A DNA stretch of 29,954 nt from an uncultured Caulobacteraceae bacterium (GCA_946482375.1 CAMLRH010000009.1:1-29954); one strand, 5' to 3'; counted from the first letter of the stretch, positions 1 through 8,769 are shown. Notes: generated by a model from the sequence alone, not told the origin. Made by a program: numbers and translations.

Positions 1-2512
1 GCAGGAACAGGTGCAGGGCGAACAGCACGATGACCGGCGCCATCAGCTGGATGATGAGGCCCGGGACCCGCAGGTACTCCATGAAGGCGTGCGCGCGGGG
101 GCCCTGGCTGTCCATCGCCTGCGCCGCGTCCTGGCCTTGCCTCTGGACAAGCGGGCCGACGCTTTCGACGGCCGGCCGGAAGCGTCGCAGCAGGGCGAAC
201 ACCGTCAGGGCGACGATGGCCAGCACCGTGATCTCGCCGAAGGTGTCGAAGGCGCGGAAGTCCACGAGGAGCACGTTGACGACGTTGCGCCCCCCGCCCT
301 CCACATAGGCGCGCTCCAGGAAGAACTCGGAGATGGAACCATCGACCGGATGGGTCATCACCGCATACGACAGCGCCGCCAGGCCCAGACCGGCCGCGAC
401 GGCCAGGGCCAGGTCGCGCGCCCGCCGCGCGCGGGTCAGGAGGGTGCGGCTCTCCGGCAGCTTGACGCGGCGCGGGAGCCAGCGAAGGCCAAGCAGGATC
501 AGGATCGTGGTCACCACCTCGACGAGCAGCTGGGTCGTGGCGAGGTCCGGCGCCGACAGCCAGACGTAGCTGATGCACGAGATCAGGCCGGCGCCGCCCA
601 GGAGCACGAGCGCGGCCAGGCGGTGAAACTTGGCCGCCAGGGCCGCGCCGACCGCGCAGGCGGCGCCGATGAGCCAAAGGCCCGCAAAGACCGGATCGGC
701 GCGTGAGAGAGCTCCCGCCGGCAGCGCCAGCGACCGGCTTCCCAAGGCGGCGGCCGCGGCGACGATCGTGACGGCCAGGATGATGACGAGTTGGGGCTGC
801 AGTCGCTCGCCGGGGAGCCGCCGCGCCAGTCGCGCGGGGACGGCCTCGGTGAGAATGTAGAGCCCCCGGTCGAAAAGGGCCCGGCCGCTGAACCGCCCGC
901 CCGGCGGCGTCCCGCGCAGGAGCCGTTCGCGGAAGACCACATAGATCGCCAGTCCGGCCGAGAGCGCGATGACGCTCATGGCCAGCGCCGGTTTGAACCC
1001 GTGCCAGACCGCCAGGGTGTAGTCGGGGGCGCGCGAACCGAGCACCGAACCGGCCGCGCGCTCGAGGAAGGGACCCACGGTCACGGCGGGCAGGATGCCG
1101 ACGACAAGGCAGCCGACGGCGAGCAGACCGATCGGAACCACCATCCACCGGGGCGGCTCATGCGGCGTCTTCGGCAGCGCTGTCGGCGGCTTCCCGAAGA
1201 AGACCGCGCCAACGAACTTCAGGGCGTAGACGACGGAGAATGTGCTCGCCACCACGGCCAGGATCGTCGGCAGGAAGTCGAACGGCAGGCCCCGGCGGGC
1301 GGCCAGCGCCTCCTCGAAGAACATCTCCTTGGACAGAAAGCCGTTCAGGAGCGGCACGCCCGCCATGGCCGCCGCGGCGATGGTCGCAAGTCCGGCCGTG
1401 ACCGGCATGAAGCGCGCGAGCTGTCCCAGCCGGCGCATGTCCCGCGTGCCGGCCTCGTGGTCGACCGCGCCCGCGGCCATGAACAGCGAGGCCTTGAAGA
1501 TGGCGTGGTTGACGATGTGGAAGATCGCCGCGACGCAGGCGAGCGGCGCATCGAGGCCGAGCAGGAAGGTGATCAGGCCCAGATGGCTGATCGTCGAGTA
1601 GGCCAGCACGCCCTTGAGGTCGTTCTGAAGGATGGCGAGGAACGCCCCCACGAGCAGGGTGACGAGGCCGGTGGTCGACACCGTCCAGAACCACAGGTCG
1701 GTCCCCGAAAGCACCGGCCAGAAGCGCACCAGCACGAAGACGCCGGCCTTCACCATCGTGGCCGAGTGGAGATACGCCGACACCGGGGTCGGCGCGGCCA
1801 TCGCCTGCGGCAGCCAGAAGTGGAACGGAAACTGCGCGCTCTTGGTGAAGGCGCCGAGCAGGATCAGCGTCACGGCCAGCCCGTAACGGGGGCTCGCATG
1901 GATGGCGTCCCCCGCGCCAAGGATCGTGGCCAGGTCGTGGCTCCCGGCGATGTCGGCGAGGATCAGGAGGCCCGCGAGCAGGCAAAAGCCGCCCGCCGAG
2001 GTGACGATCAGCGCGGTCCTGGCGCCCTCGCGGGCCCCGGCGCCGCGGTGCCAGTAGCCGATGAGCAGAAATGACAGCAGGCTCGTCATCTCCCAGAAGA
2101 CGACGAGAAGGATGACGTTGGCGGCCAGGACCAGCCCGATCATCGCGCCCGCGAAGGCGAGCAGGTAGGCATAGAACCGCGGGACCGGGTCCTCCGGCGA
2201 CATGTAGTAGCGCGCGTAGATGCTGACGAGCAGGCCGATGCCGAAGATCAGCATCAGGAATATCCAGGTGAATCCGTCAGCCCGAAGGCTGAATTCCAGG
2301 CCAAGACTCGGCGCCCATGAAGCGGCCAGCTGGATCGGCGCGGCGGCGGTGATCTGGTCCGAGAGGAAAATGGTGAGGCATAGGCCGGCCAGCATCGCCG
2401 CCACCGCCAGGGACGCCGCCGTGTTTCGCGCGTGCCGGTTCAGCATCGCGGCCGCAAGGCTTGCCGCGAACGGCAGCGCGAGCAGCAAGGCGAGCAGTGC
2501 TTCGGCGCCCAT
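1..2512 (-). CDS. mrpA: Mrp-type Na+(K+)/H+ antiporter subunit A, fused A/B form (3' end cut by window edge)
   Basis: Integral membrane subunit of the multi-subunit Mrp (Mnh/Pha) cation/proton antiporter, homologous to the proton-pumping subunits of complex I. The minus strand reads open from an ATG at 2512, preceded by an AAGGAAGAG Shine-Dalgarno, through 837 codons to the left edge. Visible parts: many hydrophobic helices; FWEMTSLLSF with Glu141, matching the essential Glu of MrpA/NuoL-type proteins; the NuoL-like APTPVSAYLHSATMVKAG region; the MbhD-like APDLATTQLLVE segment; and the MbhE-like NVLLVDFRAFDTFGEI segment. The start of an MnhB-like domain follows near the edge, so this is the fused A/B type. 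The remaining mrp subunits should lie beyond the left edge. It is divergent from the stress-protein gene and probably unrelated to the catabolic operons. The family call is firm; the ion transported cannot be read from the sequence. Confidence 0.93.
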   Translation of the reverse strand, partial: MGAEALLALLLALPFAASLAAAMLNRHARNTAASLAVAAMLAGLCLTIFLSDQITAAAPIQLAASWAPSLGLEFSLRADGFTWIFLMLIFGIGLLVSIYARYYMSPEDPVPRFYAYLLAFAGAMIGLVLAANVILLVVFWEMTSLLSFLLIGYWHRGAGAREGARTALIVTSAGGFCLLAGLLILADIAGSHDLATILGAGDAIHASPRYGLAVTLILLGAFTKSAQFPFHFWLPQAMAAPTPVSAYLHSATMVKAGVFVLVRFWPVLSGTDLWFWTVSTTGLVTLLVGAFLAILQNDLKGVLAYSTISHLGLITFLLGLDAPLACVAAIFHIVNHAIFKASLFMAAGAVDHEAGTRDMRRLGQLARFMPVTAGLATIAAAAMAGVPLLNGFLSKEMFFEEALAARRGLPFDFLPTILAVVASTFSVVYALKFVGAVFFGKPPTALPKTPHEPPRWMVVPIGLLAVGCLVVGILPAVTVGPFLERAAGSVLGSRAPDYTLAVWHGFKPALAMSVIALSAGLAIYVVFRERLLRGTPPGGRFSGRALFDRGLYILTEAVPARLARRLPGERLQPQLVIILAVTIVAAAAALGSRSLALPAGALSRADPVFAGLWLIGAACAVGAALAAKFHRLAALVLLGGAGLISCISYVWLSAPDLATTQLLVEVVTTILILLGLRWLPRRVKLPESRTLLTRARRARDLALAVAAGLGLAALSYAVMTHPVDGSISEFFLERAYVEGGGRNVVNVLLVDFRAFDTFGEITVLAIVALTVFALLRRFRPAVESVGPLVQRQGQDAAQAMDSQGPRAHAFMEYLRVPGLIIQLMAPVIVLFALHLFL

Positions 2513-2610
2513 CGTCGGCGTCTCTTCCTTCAGCTTGTGTGAACGCCCGCCATCCTCGGGAATGTGTCGGTCGGGTTCAAGCTTATCCGTTGCATTGATC
2601 GGCGTGCGCC

Positions 2611-2624
2611 GGGACCTAGATCAG
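2611..2624 (+). promoter_or_regulatory. Candidate FNR/FixK-type box upstream of the universal stress gene
   Basis: The 14-mer GGGACCTAGATCAG matches 11 of 14 positions of TTGACCTAGATCAA, a common alphaproteobacterial FNR/FixK site form. All mismatches are at the outer ends. A TACACT hexamer at 2645-2650 could be the -10 element. That would centre the box near -40, close to the class II activator position. Two-domain universal stress genes are often under oxygen-limitation control in this class. One imperfect match is weak evidence. Confidence 0.35.
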
Positions 2625-2677
2625 GTGACAGGCCGGTTCCGGTGTACACTGGCCGCGGCAACCATGGAGGTGAGGCT

Positions 2678-3565
2678 TTGGCTAACGACAAGGGACCGGC
2701 GGTTCCGCCCAAGCGCATTCTCCTCGCAACCGACCTGAGTGCGAGGGGCGATCGGGCGCTTGACCGCGCGGTCCAACTCGCCGGCCGGTGGAACGCCGAA
2801 CTGCTGGTGGTGCACGCACTGGAAGGCGACGGCCTTGACCTGCCGGAGTATCAGGGCCTGCCCTCGTGGCGGCACCCGCCGAGCCCCACCGCCCTCATTG
2901 AACGACAGATCCGGGAGGACGTGCGGGGCCCTTGCCCCAACCTTCGCGTGTTCGTCGAGGAAGGACCGGCGAACAAGGTGATTCTGGACGTCGTCGAGCG
3001 CGAGAGGCCGGACCTGCTGGTCATCGGTCTTGGCCGGCAACGCCCCCTCGGCGTTGGGCTTGGCCGCACCATCGACGAGCTGTTTCGTCGCTCGCCCGTG
3101 TCCGTCCTCGTCGTCAAGCGTCGCCCGGGCGGCCCATACGGCCACGTGCTCGTCGGCGCCGACTACACCCCGGAAGCCCGGCACGGCCTCGAAGTCGCCG
3201 GCGCGATGTTCTCTGAGGCTAGCATGGTGGTGATGCACGCCTACGACCTGCCCTACCGGGGCTTCATCGACACCAAGCTTGGCCACGATTTCGGGGTGTT
3301 CGAGGACACGTCGCTGCGGACGTTCATAGGCGAGGCGAAGCTCGACAAGGGCGTGCGCGACCAGGTCCGGCCGATCGTCGAGCACGGCCCGCCCGAGGTG
3401 ATGCTCGCGGCCTATGTCATAGAGCGCGGCGCCGACCTGACCGTGATCGGCGCCTATGAGCGCAGCAAGCTCTTCCACACGGTCGTCGTCGGCAAGGGAC
3501 CCCGGATCGTGGAGACCGTGCCCAGCGACGTCCTCGTCGTCAGGGCCAGGCGAGAGCGCGCCTAG
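2678..3565 (+). CDS. Universal stress protein with two tandem UspA domains
   Basis: Soluble 295-residue protein with two UspA folds in tandem, roughly residues 10-145 and 150-290. Each begins with a hydrophobic strand followed by the family pattern (RILLATDLS; HVLVGADYT) and ends with a VLVV strand. The glycine-rich ATP-binding loop is recognisable but non-canonical in domain 1 (GLGRQRPLGVGLGRT) and poor in domain 2, so nucleotide binding is uncertain. The reading frame is open further upstream, but the TTG at 2678 is chosen because GGAGGTGA at 2667-2674 sits at correct spacing. An earlier ATG at 2564 has no such site. It is divergent from mrpA, with a possible FNR/FixK box in between. Its 3' end is 24 bases from the convergent MerR gene. 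Such proteins support survival under energy or oxygen limitation; the exact role here is unknown. Confidence 0.9.
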   Translation: MANDKGPAVPPKRILLATDLSARGDRALDRAVQLAGRWNAELLVVHALEGDGLDLPEYQGLPSWRHPPSPTALIERQIREDVRGPCPNLRVFVEEGPANKVILDVVERERPDLLVIGLGRQRPLGVGLGRTIDELFRRSPVSVLVVKRRPGGPYGHVLVGADYTPEARHGLEVAGAMFSEASMVVMHAYDLPYRGFIDTKLGHDFGVFEDTSLRTFIGEAKLDKGVRDQVRPIVEHGPPEVMLAAYVIERGADLTVIGAYERSKLFHTVVVGKGPRIVETVPSDVLVVRARRERA

Positions 3566-3589
3566 GCCAGAGGCGGCGCTCCACACCCG

Positions 3590-3982
3590 CTAGCGAACGC
3601 CGGCCACCGCGCGCAGGGTCTGGCCGCCGACGACTTCTTCCATGATGTCGGCCAGACGCCGCTGCTCTTCCGTCAGCCAGACGGCGCGGGCGCGGCAGAG
3701 TTCGGCGAGACGGGCGCGGCGGGCCGCCTTGCCGCCTTCCTGGCCGACGCGGCACATCTCGGCGACGTCCTTGAGGCTGAGATCGGCGCGGCGGGCGAGC
3801 GCGATGTCTTCGAGTTCGTCCACCACTTCGGCGCCGTAGAGGCGGCCGTCCTGGTCGTCGCGGTCGATCTGGGTGATCAGGCCGCGCGCTTCATAGAAGC
3901 GGATGGCGCGGCGGGTCAGGCCGCAGGCGCGGGCGACTTCGCCGATACGCATCGGGCGGGTGGGGGCGGTAAGGGGGCGCAT
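3590..3982 (-). CDS. MerR-family transcriptional regulator
   Basis: 130-residue DNA-binding protein. The MerR winged-helix motif occupies residues 11-37 (MRIGEVARACGLTRRAIRFY, then EARGLI), followed by the wing and a long helical region (about 70-120) that would form the dimer coiled coil. Cysteines at 20, 77 and 96 do not form a known metal-site pattern, so a metal sensor is unlikely; an organic or acyl-CoA effector is more plausible (inference). The ATG at 3982 overlaps the ligase stop as TGATG, indicating translational coupling. An internal ATG at codon 11 is an alternative start that would keep the whole HTH. Being last in operon 1 suggests feedback control of that operon, but no MerR-type operator with an elongated 19-20 bp promoter spacer was identified. 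Confidence 0.9.
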   Translation of the reverse strand: MRPLTAPTRPMRIGEVARACGLTRRAIRFYEARGLITQIDRDDQDGRLYGAEVVDELEDIALARRADLSLKDVAEMCRVGQEGGKAARRARLAELCRARAVWLTEEQRRLADIMEEVVGGQTLRAVAGVR

Positions 3983-5619
3983 CAGACGTCCTCCGTGGCT
4001 AGCGTGATCTTGAGGCGGGTCTTGTCGGGCTTGCCCGAAAGGGTGCGGGGCACGTCGTCGTAGGTCATGACGGTGACGTGGCGAGGGACCTTGTAGGGCG
4101 ACAGGTCCTCGCGAAGACGGGCGAGACGGCGTTCGACATCGGCGGGTTCGCCGGACGCCGGCACGAGCACGGCGGTGACGGTCTCGCCCTTGAGGCTGTC
4201 CGGCACGCCGAGGACGTGGGCCTCGCGCAGGCCGCCCTGGGCCAGCAACGCCAACTCTACCTCGCGCGGCGAGACGTTGGCGCCGGAGGTCTTGATCATC
4301 TCCGAGGCGCGGCCGGTGAAATAGAACCAGTTGTCCGCGTCGACGTAGCCGAGGTCGCCGGTCGGAAAGAAGCCGTCGCGGGTGAAGGTCTGGTCGCGCG
4401 GCGTCTTGTAGTAGCCGAGCATGAGGGCGTGGCCGCGCAGGTGCAGTTCGCCGACCTCGCCGGGGCCCAGCGCCTTGCTGGTCTCGCGGTCGACGATGCG
4501 GCGTTCTATTCCGGGAAGCGGGCGGCCGTGGCTGCCGCCTTTGCCGGCGGGGACGGGACGCCGCATTACCTCCAGCGCGTGCATCCCGAAGGTCTCGGTC
4601 ATGCCGAACACGCCGCCGTAGCGGCGATCTCGCGGGATGGGTTGGCCGTCCTCGTCGAAGTCCTCGAGGCCGATGATCCGGACGGCGGACAGGTCGCGGC
4701 CCCCGCGGTCGGCGGCCTCGCGGATGCCGGCGGCCTGCGAGGGCCAGACGCTGAAGCGCGTTACGCGCTGCTCTTCAACCACCTTGGCGACGACCTCGGG
4801 AGCCGGGGACGGCGAGCACACCTGGCAGTCGCCGACATAGAGGGCCGGCAGCAGGTTCACGTTCAGCCCGCCGATCCAGAAGTAGGGATGGCCGCTGTAG
4901 GCGCGATCGTCGGGCCGCCAGTCGTAGTAGGGCAGGTACTGCCGCGTCGTGTTCACCGCCGTGCCGTGACAGTGGACCACCGCCTTCGGCTCGGCCGTCG
5001 ATCCGGAGGTGCAGATGGTGATGAGGGGGTCGGCGGGCGCGATGTTGGCCTCGACCGCATCCAGGAAGGCGTCGTCCACGCGCGCGGCGGCCGCGTCGAT
5101 CGCGGCGGGACCTTTCAGCGCCCAGGGGCGGTCGCAATCGCCGAAGACGATGATCCGGCGCAGGTAGGGGTGGCTCGGCAGGAAGAATTCGGGACCCGCC
5201 TGCGCGGCCAGTTCCGGGACCGCGCGTTCCAGCGCGTCGAGGTAGTCGTTCTTCAGGTAGCGGGCCGCGACCAGCAGCGTGTCGACGTCGTTGTGGCGAA
5301 GCCCCCAGGACAGCTCGGGCGACCGGAAGAAGGTGCTGAGCGCGACGGTCAGCGCGCCGGTGCGCGCGACGGCGAACCAGCTCGTTGCCCAGGTCGGCGA
5401 GTTCGGCATCAGCAGGCCGACGCGGGAGCCCTTCCCCACCCCCATGGCCAGCAGGCCCCGCGCCAGTTCGCGCGAACGCCGGTCGGCCTCGAAGAAGGTC
5501 AAACGGTCGTCGCCGAGCACCACGAATTCGCGTTCGCCATGGAGCGTGGCGGCGGCCTTCACGAGCTCCGGCAGCGTCGCCCTGGGCAGTTCGCCGATGC
5601 GGGTGCTCGCCGGGCTCAT
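3982..5619 (-). CDS. Class I adenylate-forming acyl-CoA ligase (operon 1)
   Basis: 545-residue cytosolic enzyme that activates a carboxylic acid with ATP and CoA. Motifs in order: P-loop TSGSTAEPK (204-212), aromatic/acyl pocket region around 245-300, TETFG (341-345), TGDLGYVD (420-427), hinge and KTSGANVSPREVE (443-455), and the catalytic lysine in LSGK (Lys530). Length is normal for the family. The open frame extends upstream, but the ATG at 5619 is chosen because it overlaps the cyclase stop as ATGA. The P-loop reads TAEP rather than the usual TGxP. It is only distantly related to the two ligases of operons 2 and 3, so it probably handles a different acid or a later intermediate. The substrate cannot be told from sequence. 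Confidence 0.92.
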   Translation of the reverse strand: MSPASTRIGELPRATLPELVKAAATLHGEREFVVLGDDRLTFFEADRRSRELARGLLAMGVGKGSRVGLLMPNSPTWATSWFAVARTGALTVALSTFFRSPELSWGLRHNDVDTLLVAARYLKNDYLDALERAVPELAAQAGPEFFLPSHPYLRRIIVFGDCDRPWALKGPAAIDAAAARVDDAFLDAVEANIAPADPLITICTSGSTAEPKAVVHCHGTAVNTTRQYLPYYDWRPDDRAYSGHPYFWIGGLNVNLLPALYVGDCQVCSPSPAPEVVAKVVEEQRVTRFSVWPSQAAGIREAADRGGRDLSAVRIIGLEDFDEDGQPIPRDRRYGGVFGMTETFGMHALEVMRRPVPAGKGGSHGRPLPGIERRIVDRETSKALGPGEVGELHLRGHALMLGYYKTPRDQTFTRDGFFPTGDLGYVDADNWFYFTGRASEMIKTSGANVSPREVELALLAQGGLREAHVLGVPDSLKGETVTAVLVPASGEPADVERRLARLREDLSPYKVPRHVTVMTYDDVPRTLSGKPDKTRLKITLATEDV

Positions 5620-6629
5620 ATCGTGGCGACCGGACTGACGGGGGAGCCGACCGCGCGTGGCAGACGCAACGGCGGCGCGGTGAGGAAAAAGGCGGTTCGA
5701 CCCCGCTCGGCCAAGGCTTCGGCCAGCGGCGTCATCCACCAGTACTCGCCGAGGGGGATGCCGAGCTTGAAGAGACAGAGCTCATGCAGCGGCAAGAGCG
5801 GCCTGCCGCCGGCGTCGTCCTTCGGCCGGCGGAAGGTCTCGACCGCGGCGGTGTCGGCGGCGATGGCGGCGACGCCGGAGTCGGTGATCCACCGCAGCAG
5901 CCGCGCGTCCAGGCCGTCCAACTCGGCCCCCAGCGTGCGCAGCCGGGCGCCGTCGGGTTCGCCACCCATGTCGACGATGGCCTGGGCGAAGCCGGAATGG
6001 ATGCAGAGGACGTCGCCGGGGCGAACATCGAGCCCGTCGGCGTCGATGACCCGCATCAGATCGTCGTAGCTTACCGCCCGGCGCTCGGGGCCGAAGTGGC
6101 GGCGGAAGTCGAGCATGACGCCGCGGGTCTGGATGCCCTTGGCGGCCATCTTGTCGACGCCGAGGCGATGGGCGCCGCCGTGGTCGTGGCCGCAGACCTC
6201 TGCCTCGGCCCGCCAGCCGTTGTAGTAGACGAGCTCCGCCTCTCCATCGCCGTCGGCGTCGAAGCGCTGGCCGACGTGGCAGAGGCCGTCCCACTGGGTC
6301 GAATACTGCAGGTAGAGGGTCACCGCGTCGTCGCAGAGCACGTCGCTGACGCCGCAGTAGGTCTCGTCCATTGGCCGGTTCATGTTCGGCCGGTCCGCCT
6401 CCCCCGTCGCGAACAGCTTCGGCGGCTTGCGGTTGCCGTTCGAACCGCCGGGCAGGTCGAGGGGCAGGCTGAGGCAGAAGCTCAGGCCTTCGCGAACCTC
6501 GGCCACGCCCTCCAGCACCTTCTGGGGGGTGATGAGGTTCAGGCGGCCGATCTCGTCCTCGTCACCGAAGTCGCCCCAGTTGGAGCCCTCCGGCCGGCGC
6601 ACCCAGCGTTGGGATTGGACGGCGCTCAT
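5616..6629 (-). CDS. Cyclase-family metal-dependent hydrolase (kynurenine formamidase-like fold)
   Basis: 337-residue protein of the 'putative cyclase' family (PF04199), which includes metal-dependent amide, lactone and cyclic-diketone hydrolases. It shows the family N-terminus SNWGDFGDEDEIGRLNLIT (residues 16-34). The metal-site region is STQWDGLCHVG (110-120), where Asp114 and His118 fit the conserved D-x-x-x-H, while the first His of the classic HxGTHxD motif is not present (YSTQWD). A C-terminal HELCLFKLGIPLGEYW (282-297) is also typical. The ATG at 6629 overlaps the preceding stop as TGATG. Sitting between acyl-CoA dehydrogenases and a CoA ligase, it may open a ring or lactone or hydrolyse an amide in the pathway (inference). 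Confidence 0.88.
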   Translation of the reverse strand: MSAVQSQRWVRRPEGSNWGDFGDEDEIGRLNLITPQKVLEGVAEVREGLSFCLSLPLDLPGGSNGNRKPPKLFATGEADRPNMNRPMDETYCGVSDVLCDDAVTLYLQYSTQWDGLCHVGQRFDADGDGEAELVYYNGWRAEAEVCGHDHGGAHRLGVDKMAAKGIQTRGVMLDFRRHFGPERRAVSYDDLMRVIDADGLDVRPGDVLCIHSGFAQAIVDMGGEPDGARLRTLGAELDGLDARLLRWITDSGVAAIAADTAAVETFRRPKDDAGGRPLLPLHELCLFKLGIPLGEYWWMTPLAEALAERGRTAFFLTAPPLRLPRAVGSPVSPVATI

Positions 6630-7624
6630 CAGGCGGGCGCGTGCTCGCGCTTGCGGGCGGCGCTCAAGGCGGGCGTTTCCGGAATTTTTGGAGCGCCGAC
6701 CGGTCCCCACAGCAGATCGGCCGTCTCCAGCGCGGCGACGTTGGCGCCGCCCAGTTCGGCCTGCAGCGCCCGGAAGCGGTAGGTCCAGAAGTGCAGCTTA
6801 TGCTCGTTGGTCACGCCCATGGCGCCGTTGAACTGGTGCAGGTCGAAGGTCAGTTGCTGGATATGCTGCTGGGCGAACCCGGCCGCCTGCAGGGCGTCGA
6901 AGTTGTCGCCGCTCCAGGCCGCCTTCAGCGTCAGGAACTGGGTCGCCCGCGCCACGCGGTGCGCCTGCGCCAGCCGGTGATGGACGGCCTGGTAGGTCCC
7001 CAAGGTCGTGCCGAACATCTTGCGCTGCTTGACGTAGTCGACGGTGAAGTCGACGGCGCTGCGCATCAGCCCCGCGCATTCGGCGGCGATGGAGACCCGC
7101 CACCATTGGCGCAGCGGCGCCACCGCGCCGGGGCCAAGCCGCACCGCCTTGCTGATGTCCGGCGGGTTACGGAAGCGGCCGTAGGGATAGGCGTAGATGG
7201 TCTCGATGGTTTCGACGTTGGCCTGATCGACCGGAAAGACGAGCACGTCGTCGCCCGTGTCCAGGATGGCGGCGCGCGCCACCGGCAGGAAGCGCTGGGC
7301 CTTCGTCAGGTCGCCGGAGATCAGCGTGATCGGGCGCGGAATTTCGCCTTCGCTGAGGTGCGGCGCGACCAGCGCCGAGGCGCCGGTCTCCACCGTCACC
7401 GGGACCTTGGACGTCTCCATGACCACGAGCGCGGCTTCCAGCGCGCCCATGCCGGGCGTGCGGGCCGCTTCGAGGAAGCCGTTGTTGACCAGCTGGGCGT
7501 CCAGCTCGTGCGAGTAGTGGCTGCGGTCGCGCCGGTGCTCGACCGGCAGCTCCTGATAGTGGGCGAGGATAGACTGCAGGCTGGTGACCAGCACCGCCTG
7601 GTCTTCGTTCAGGTCGAAATCCAT
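6629..7624 (-). CDS. Acyl-CoA dehydrogenase, short subunit of a heteromeric pair (operon 1)
   Basis: 331-residue flavoprotein subunit. It has an N-terminal helical domain starting MDFDLNEDQAVL, a reduced middle region, and a C-terminal domain with RKMFGTTLGTYQAVHHRLA (201-219; FAD-contact type RxxFGxxIGxxQAxxH) and FNGAMGVT (265-272; the family's Q-x-HGxxG element). It lacks both the WCQGFSEPxAGSD stretch of the middle domain and the terminal GGTxE element. Both are present in the neighbouring gene, as expected for an alpha2-beta2 enzyme such as mycobacterial ChsE1-ChsE2. Its start lies 2 bases after the partner's stop. It closely resembles the short subunit at 13308-14264. The open frame continues far upstream, but that part is the shadow of the partner gene. 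Confidence 0.92.
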   Translation of the reverse strand: MDFDLNEDQAVLVTSLQSILAHYQELPVEHRRDRSHYSHELDAQLVNNGFLEAARTPGMGALEAALVVMETSKVPVTVETGASALVAPHLSEGEIPRPITLISGDLTKAQRFLPVARAAILDTGDDVLVFPVDQANVETIETIYAYPYGRFRNPPDISKAVRLGPGAVAPLRQWWRVSIAAECAGLMRSAVDFTVDYVKQRKMFGTTLGTYQAVHHRLAQAHRVARATQFLTLKAAWSGDNFDALQAAGFAQQHIQQLTFDLHQFNGAMGVTNEHKLHFWTYRFRALQAELGGANVAALETADLLWGPVGAPKIPETPALSAARKREHAPA

Positions 7625-7626
7625 GA

Positions 7627-8769
7627 CTACCTCGCCGAGCGCGGCAGACCGAGACCGCGCTGGGCGATCAGGTCCAGTTGAAGTTCGAAGGTGCCCGCCG
7701 CGATGGTGGCGGGAATCTGGTGGCGGTAGAACAGCTCCAGATAGCGCTCGCCGCCGGCGAGGCTGTCGGGCAGGTACTCCATCAGGAAGTTCATCAGGTC
7801 GAGGCAGGCCTCGGCCGCCGTCACCCGCTGGACGTTCGGGTCCACTGTCGCCGGCGTTTCCTTGACGCGCTGGTCGACGACGAGGTGGGTGAGCACCCGC
7901 GCCGCCTCCAGCTTGGCGACGATGCGGCCGGCGTGGGCGCGGACCAGCGGCTCGTCGAAGCGGTCTTCCCGCTGCAACTGGGCGACGGCGGTGTCGAGCA
8001 CCTTGCGGCCCCAGTGGTAGCGGGGCAGGCCGACGCGCTCGAAGCTGAGCGCGGTGGTGATGATCTCCCAGCCCTTGCCTTCCTCGCCGACCATGTTGGC
8101 GGCGGGGACCTCGACGTCCTCGAAGAAGACCTCGTTGAGGTGGCCGAACTCCGGCATGCCGGGGAAGGGCACGACGCTGACACCCGGCGAGTTCATCGGC
8201 ACCAGGAAGACCGAGATCGCCTTGCGCTCCGGCGCGGTGCGGGCGAGCAGGAAGCACCAATCGGCCTTGTAGGAGTAGGAGGTCCAGATCTTCATGCCGT
8301 TGATGACGTACTTGTCGCCAACGCGCTCGGCCTTCGTCTGAAGGGCGGCGAGGTCGGTGCCGGCCTGCGGCTCGGAGAAGCCCTGGCACCAGATCACTTC
8401 GCCGGTGGCGATGCGCTTGAGGTGCTCGTCCTTCTGCGCCTGGGTGCCGAAGCGCATCAGCGCCGGGCCGATCCAGTTGACGTTCATGTACTGGGGCCCG
8501 CGCGGCTCACCCCAGCTCCACAGTTCCTCGGCAAGGATGAACTGCTCCCACGGCTCGCCGTCGCGGCCGCCGTATTCGCTCGGCCAGTGCGGCAGCAGGA
8601 GGCCGGCCTTGGCCAGCTTGGGGGAAAAGGTCCGCGAGAAATCAATCTGCTCGGGCGAGCCCAGGCCGTGCGCGTAGGTCTCCCACCAGTCGTCGGGCAA
8701 TTCCCGCTCCAGGAAGTCGCGGACCTCCTGGCGGTACTCTTCGTGGGCCTTGGTCCAGCCGAACTCCAT
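7627..8769 (-). CDS. Acyl-CoA dehydrogenase, long subunit of a heteromeric pair (operon 1, first gene)
   Basis: 380-residue subunit that would oxidise an acyl-CoA at the alpha-beta bond. The N-terminal domain includes WPSEYGGRDG (62-71) and GPQYMNVNWIGPA (91-103). The middle domain has WCQGFSEPQAGTD (127-139) and KIWTSYSYKAD. The C-terminus carries AAGTFELQ (357-364) with Glu362 in the GGTxEI position. The RxxFGxxIGxxQ and HGxxG elements are absent and occur in the adjacent short subunit, so the two probably share one FAD/active site. The ATG at 8769 has a GGGAGGA Shine-Dalgarno. It leads operon 1 and is transcribed away from a LysR gene; the 121-base gap holds a LysR-type dyad. It closely resembles the subunit at 14267-15406. 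Confidence 0.93.
   Translation of the reverse strand: MEFGWTKAHEEYRQEVRDFLERELPDDWWETYAHGLGSPEQIDFSRTFSPKLAKAGLLLPHWPSEYGGRDGEPWEQFILAEELWSWGEPRGPQYMNVNWIGPALMRFGTQAQKDEHLKRIATGEVIWCQGFSEPQAGTDLAALQTKAERVGDKYVINGMKIWTSYSYKADWCFLLARTAPERKAISVFLVPMNSPGVSVVPFPGMPEFGHLNEVFFEDVEVPAANMVGEEGKGWEIITTALSFERVGLPRYHWGRKVLDTAVAQLQREDRFDEPLVRAHAGRIVAKLEAARVLTHLVVDQRVKETPATVDPNVQRVTAAEACLDLMNFLMEYLPDSLAGGERYLELFYRHQIPATIAAGTFELQLDLIAQRGLGLPRSAR

Noticed and set aside
7625..8389. Upstream extension of the short dehydrogenase frame (6629 up to 8389)
   Set aside because: The extension is out-of-frame translation of the long dehydrogenase gene. The real start is the ATG at 7624, 2 bases after that gene's stop, and begins with a typical family N-terminus.
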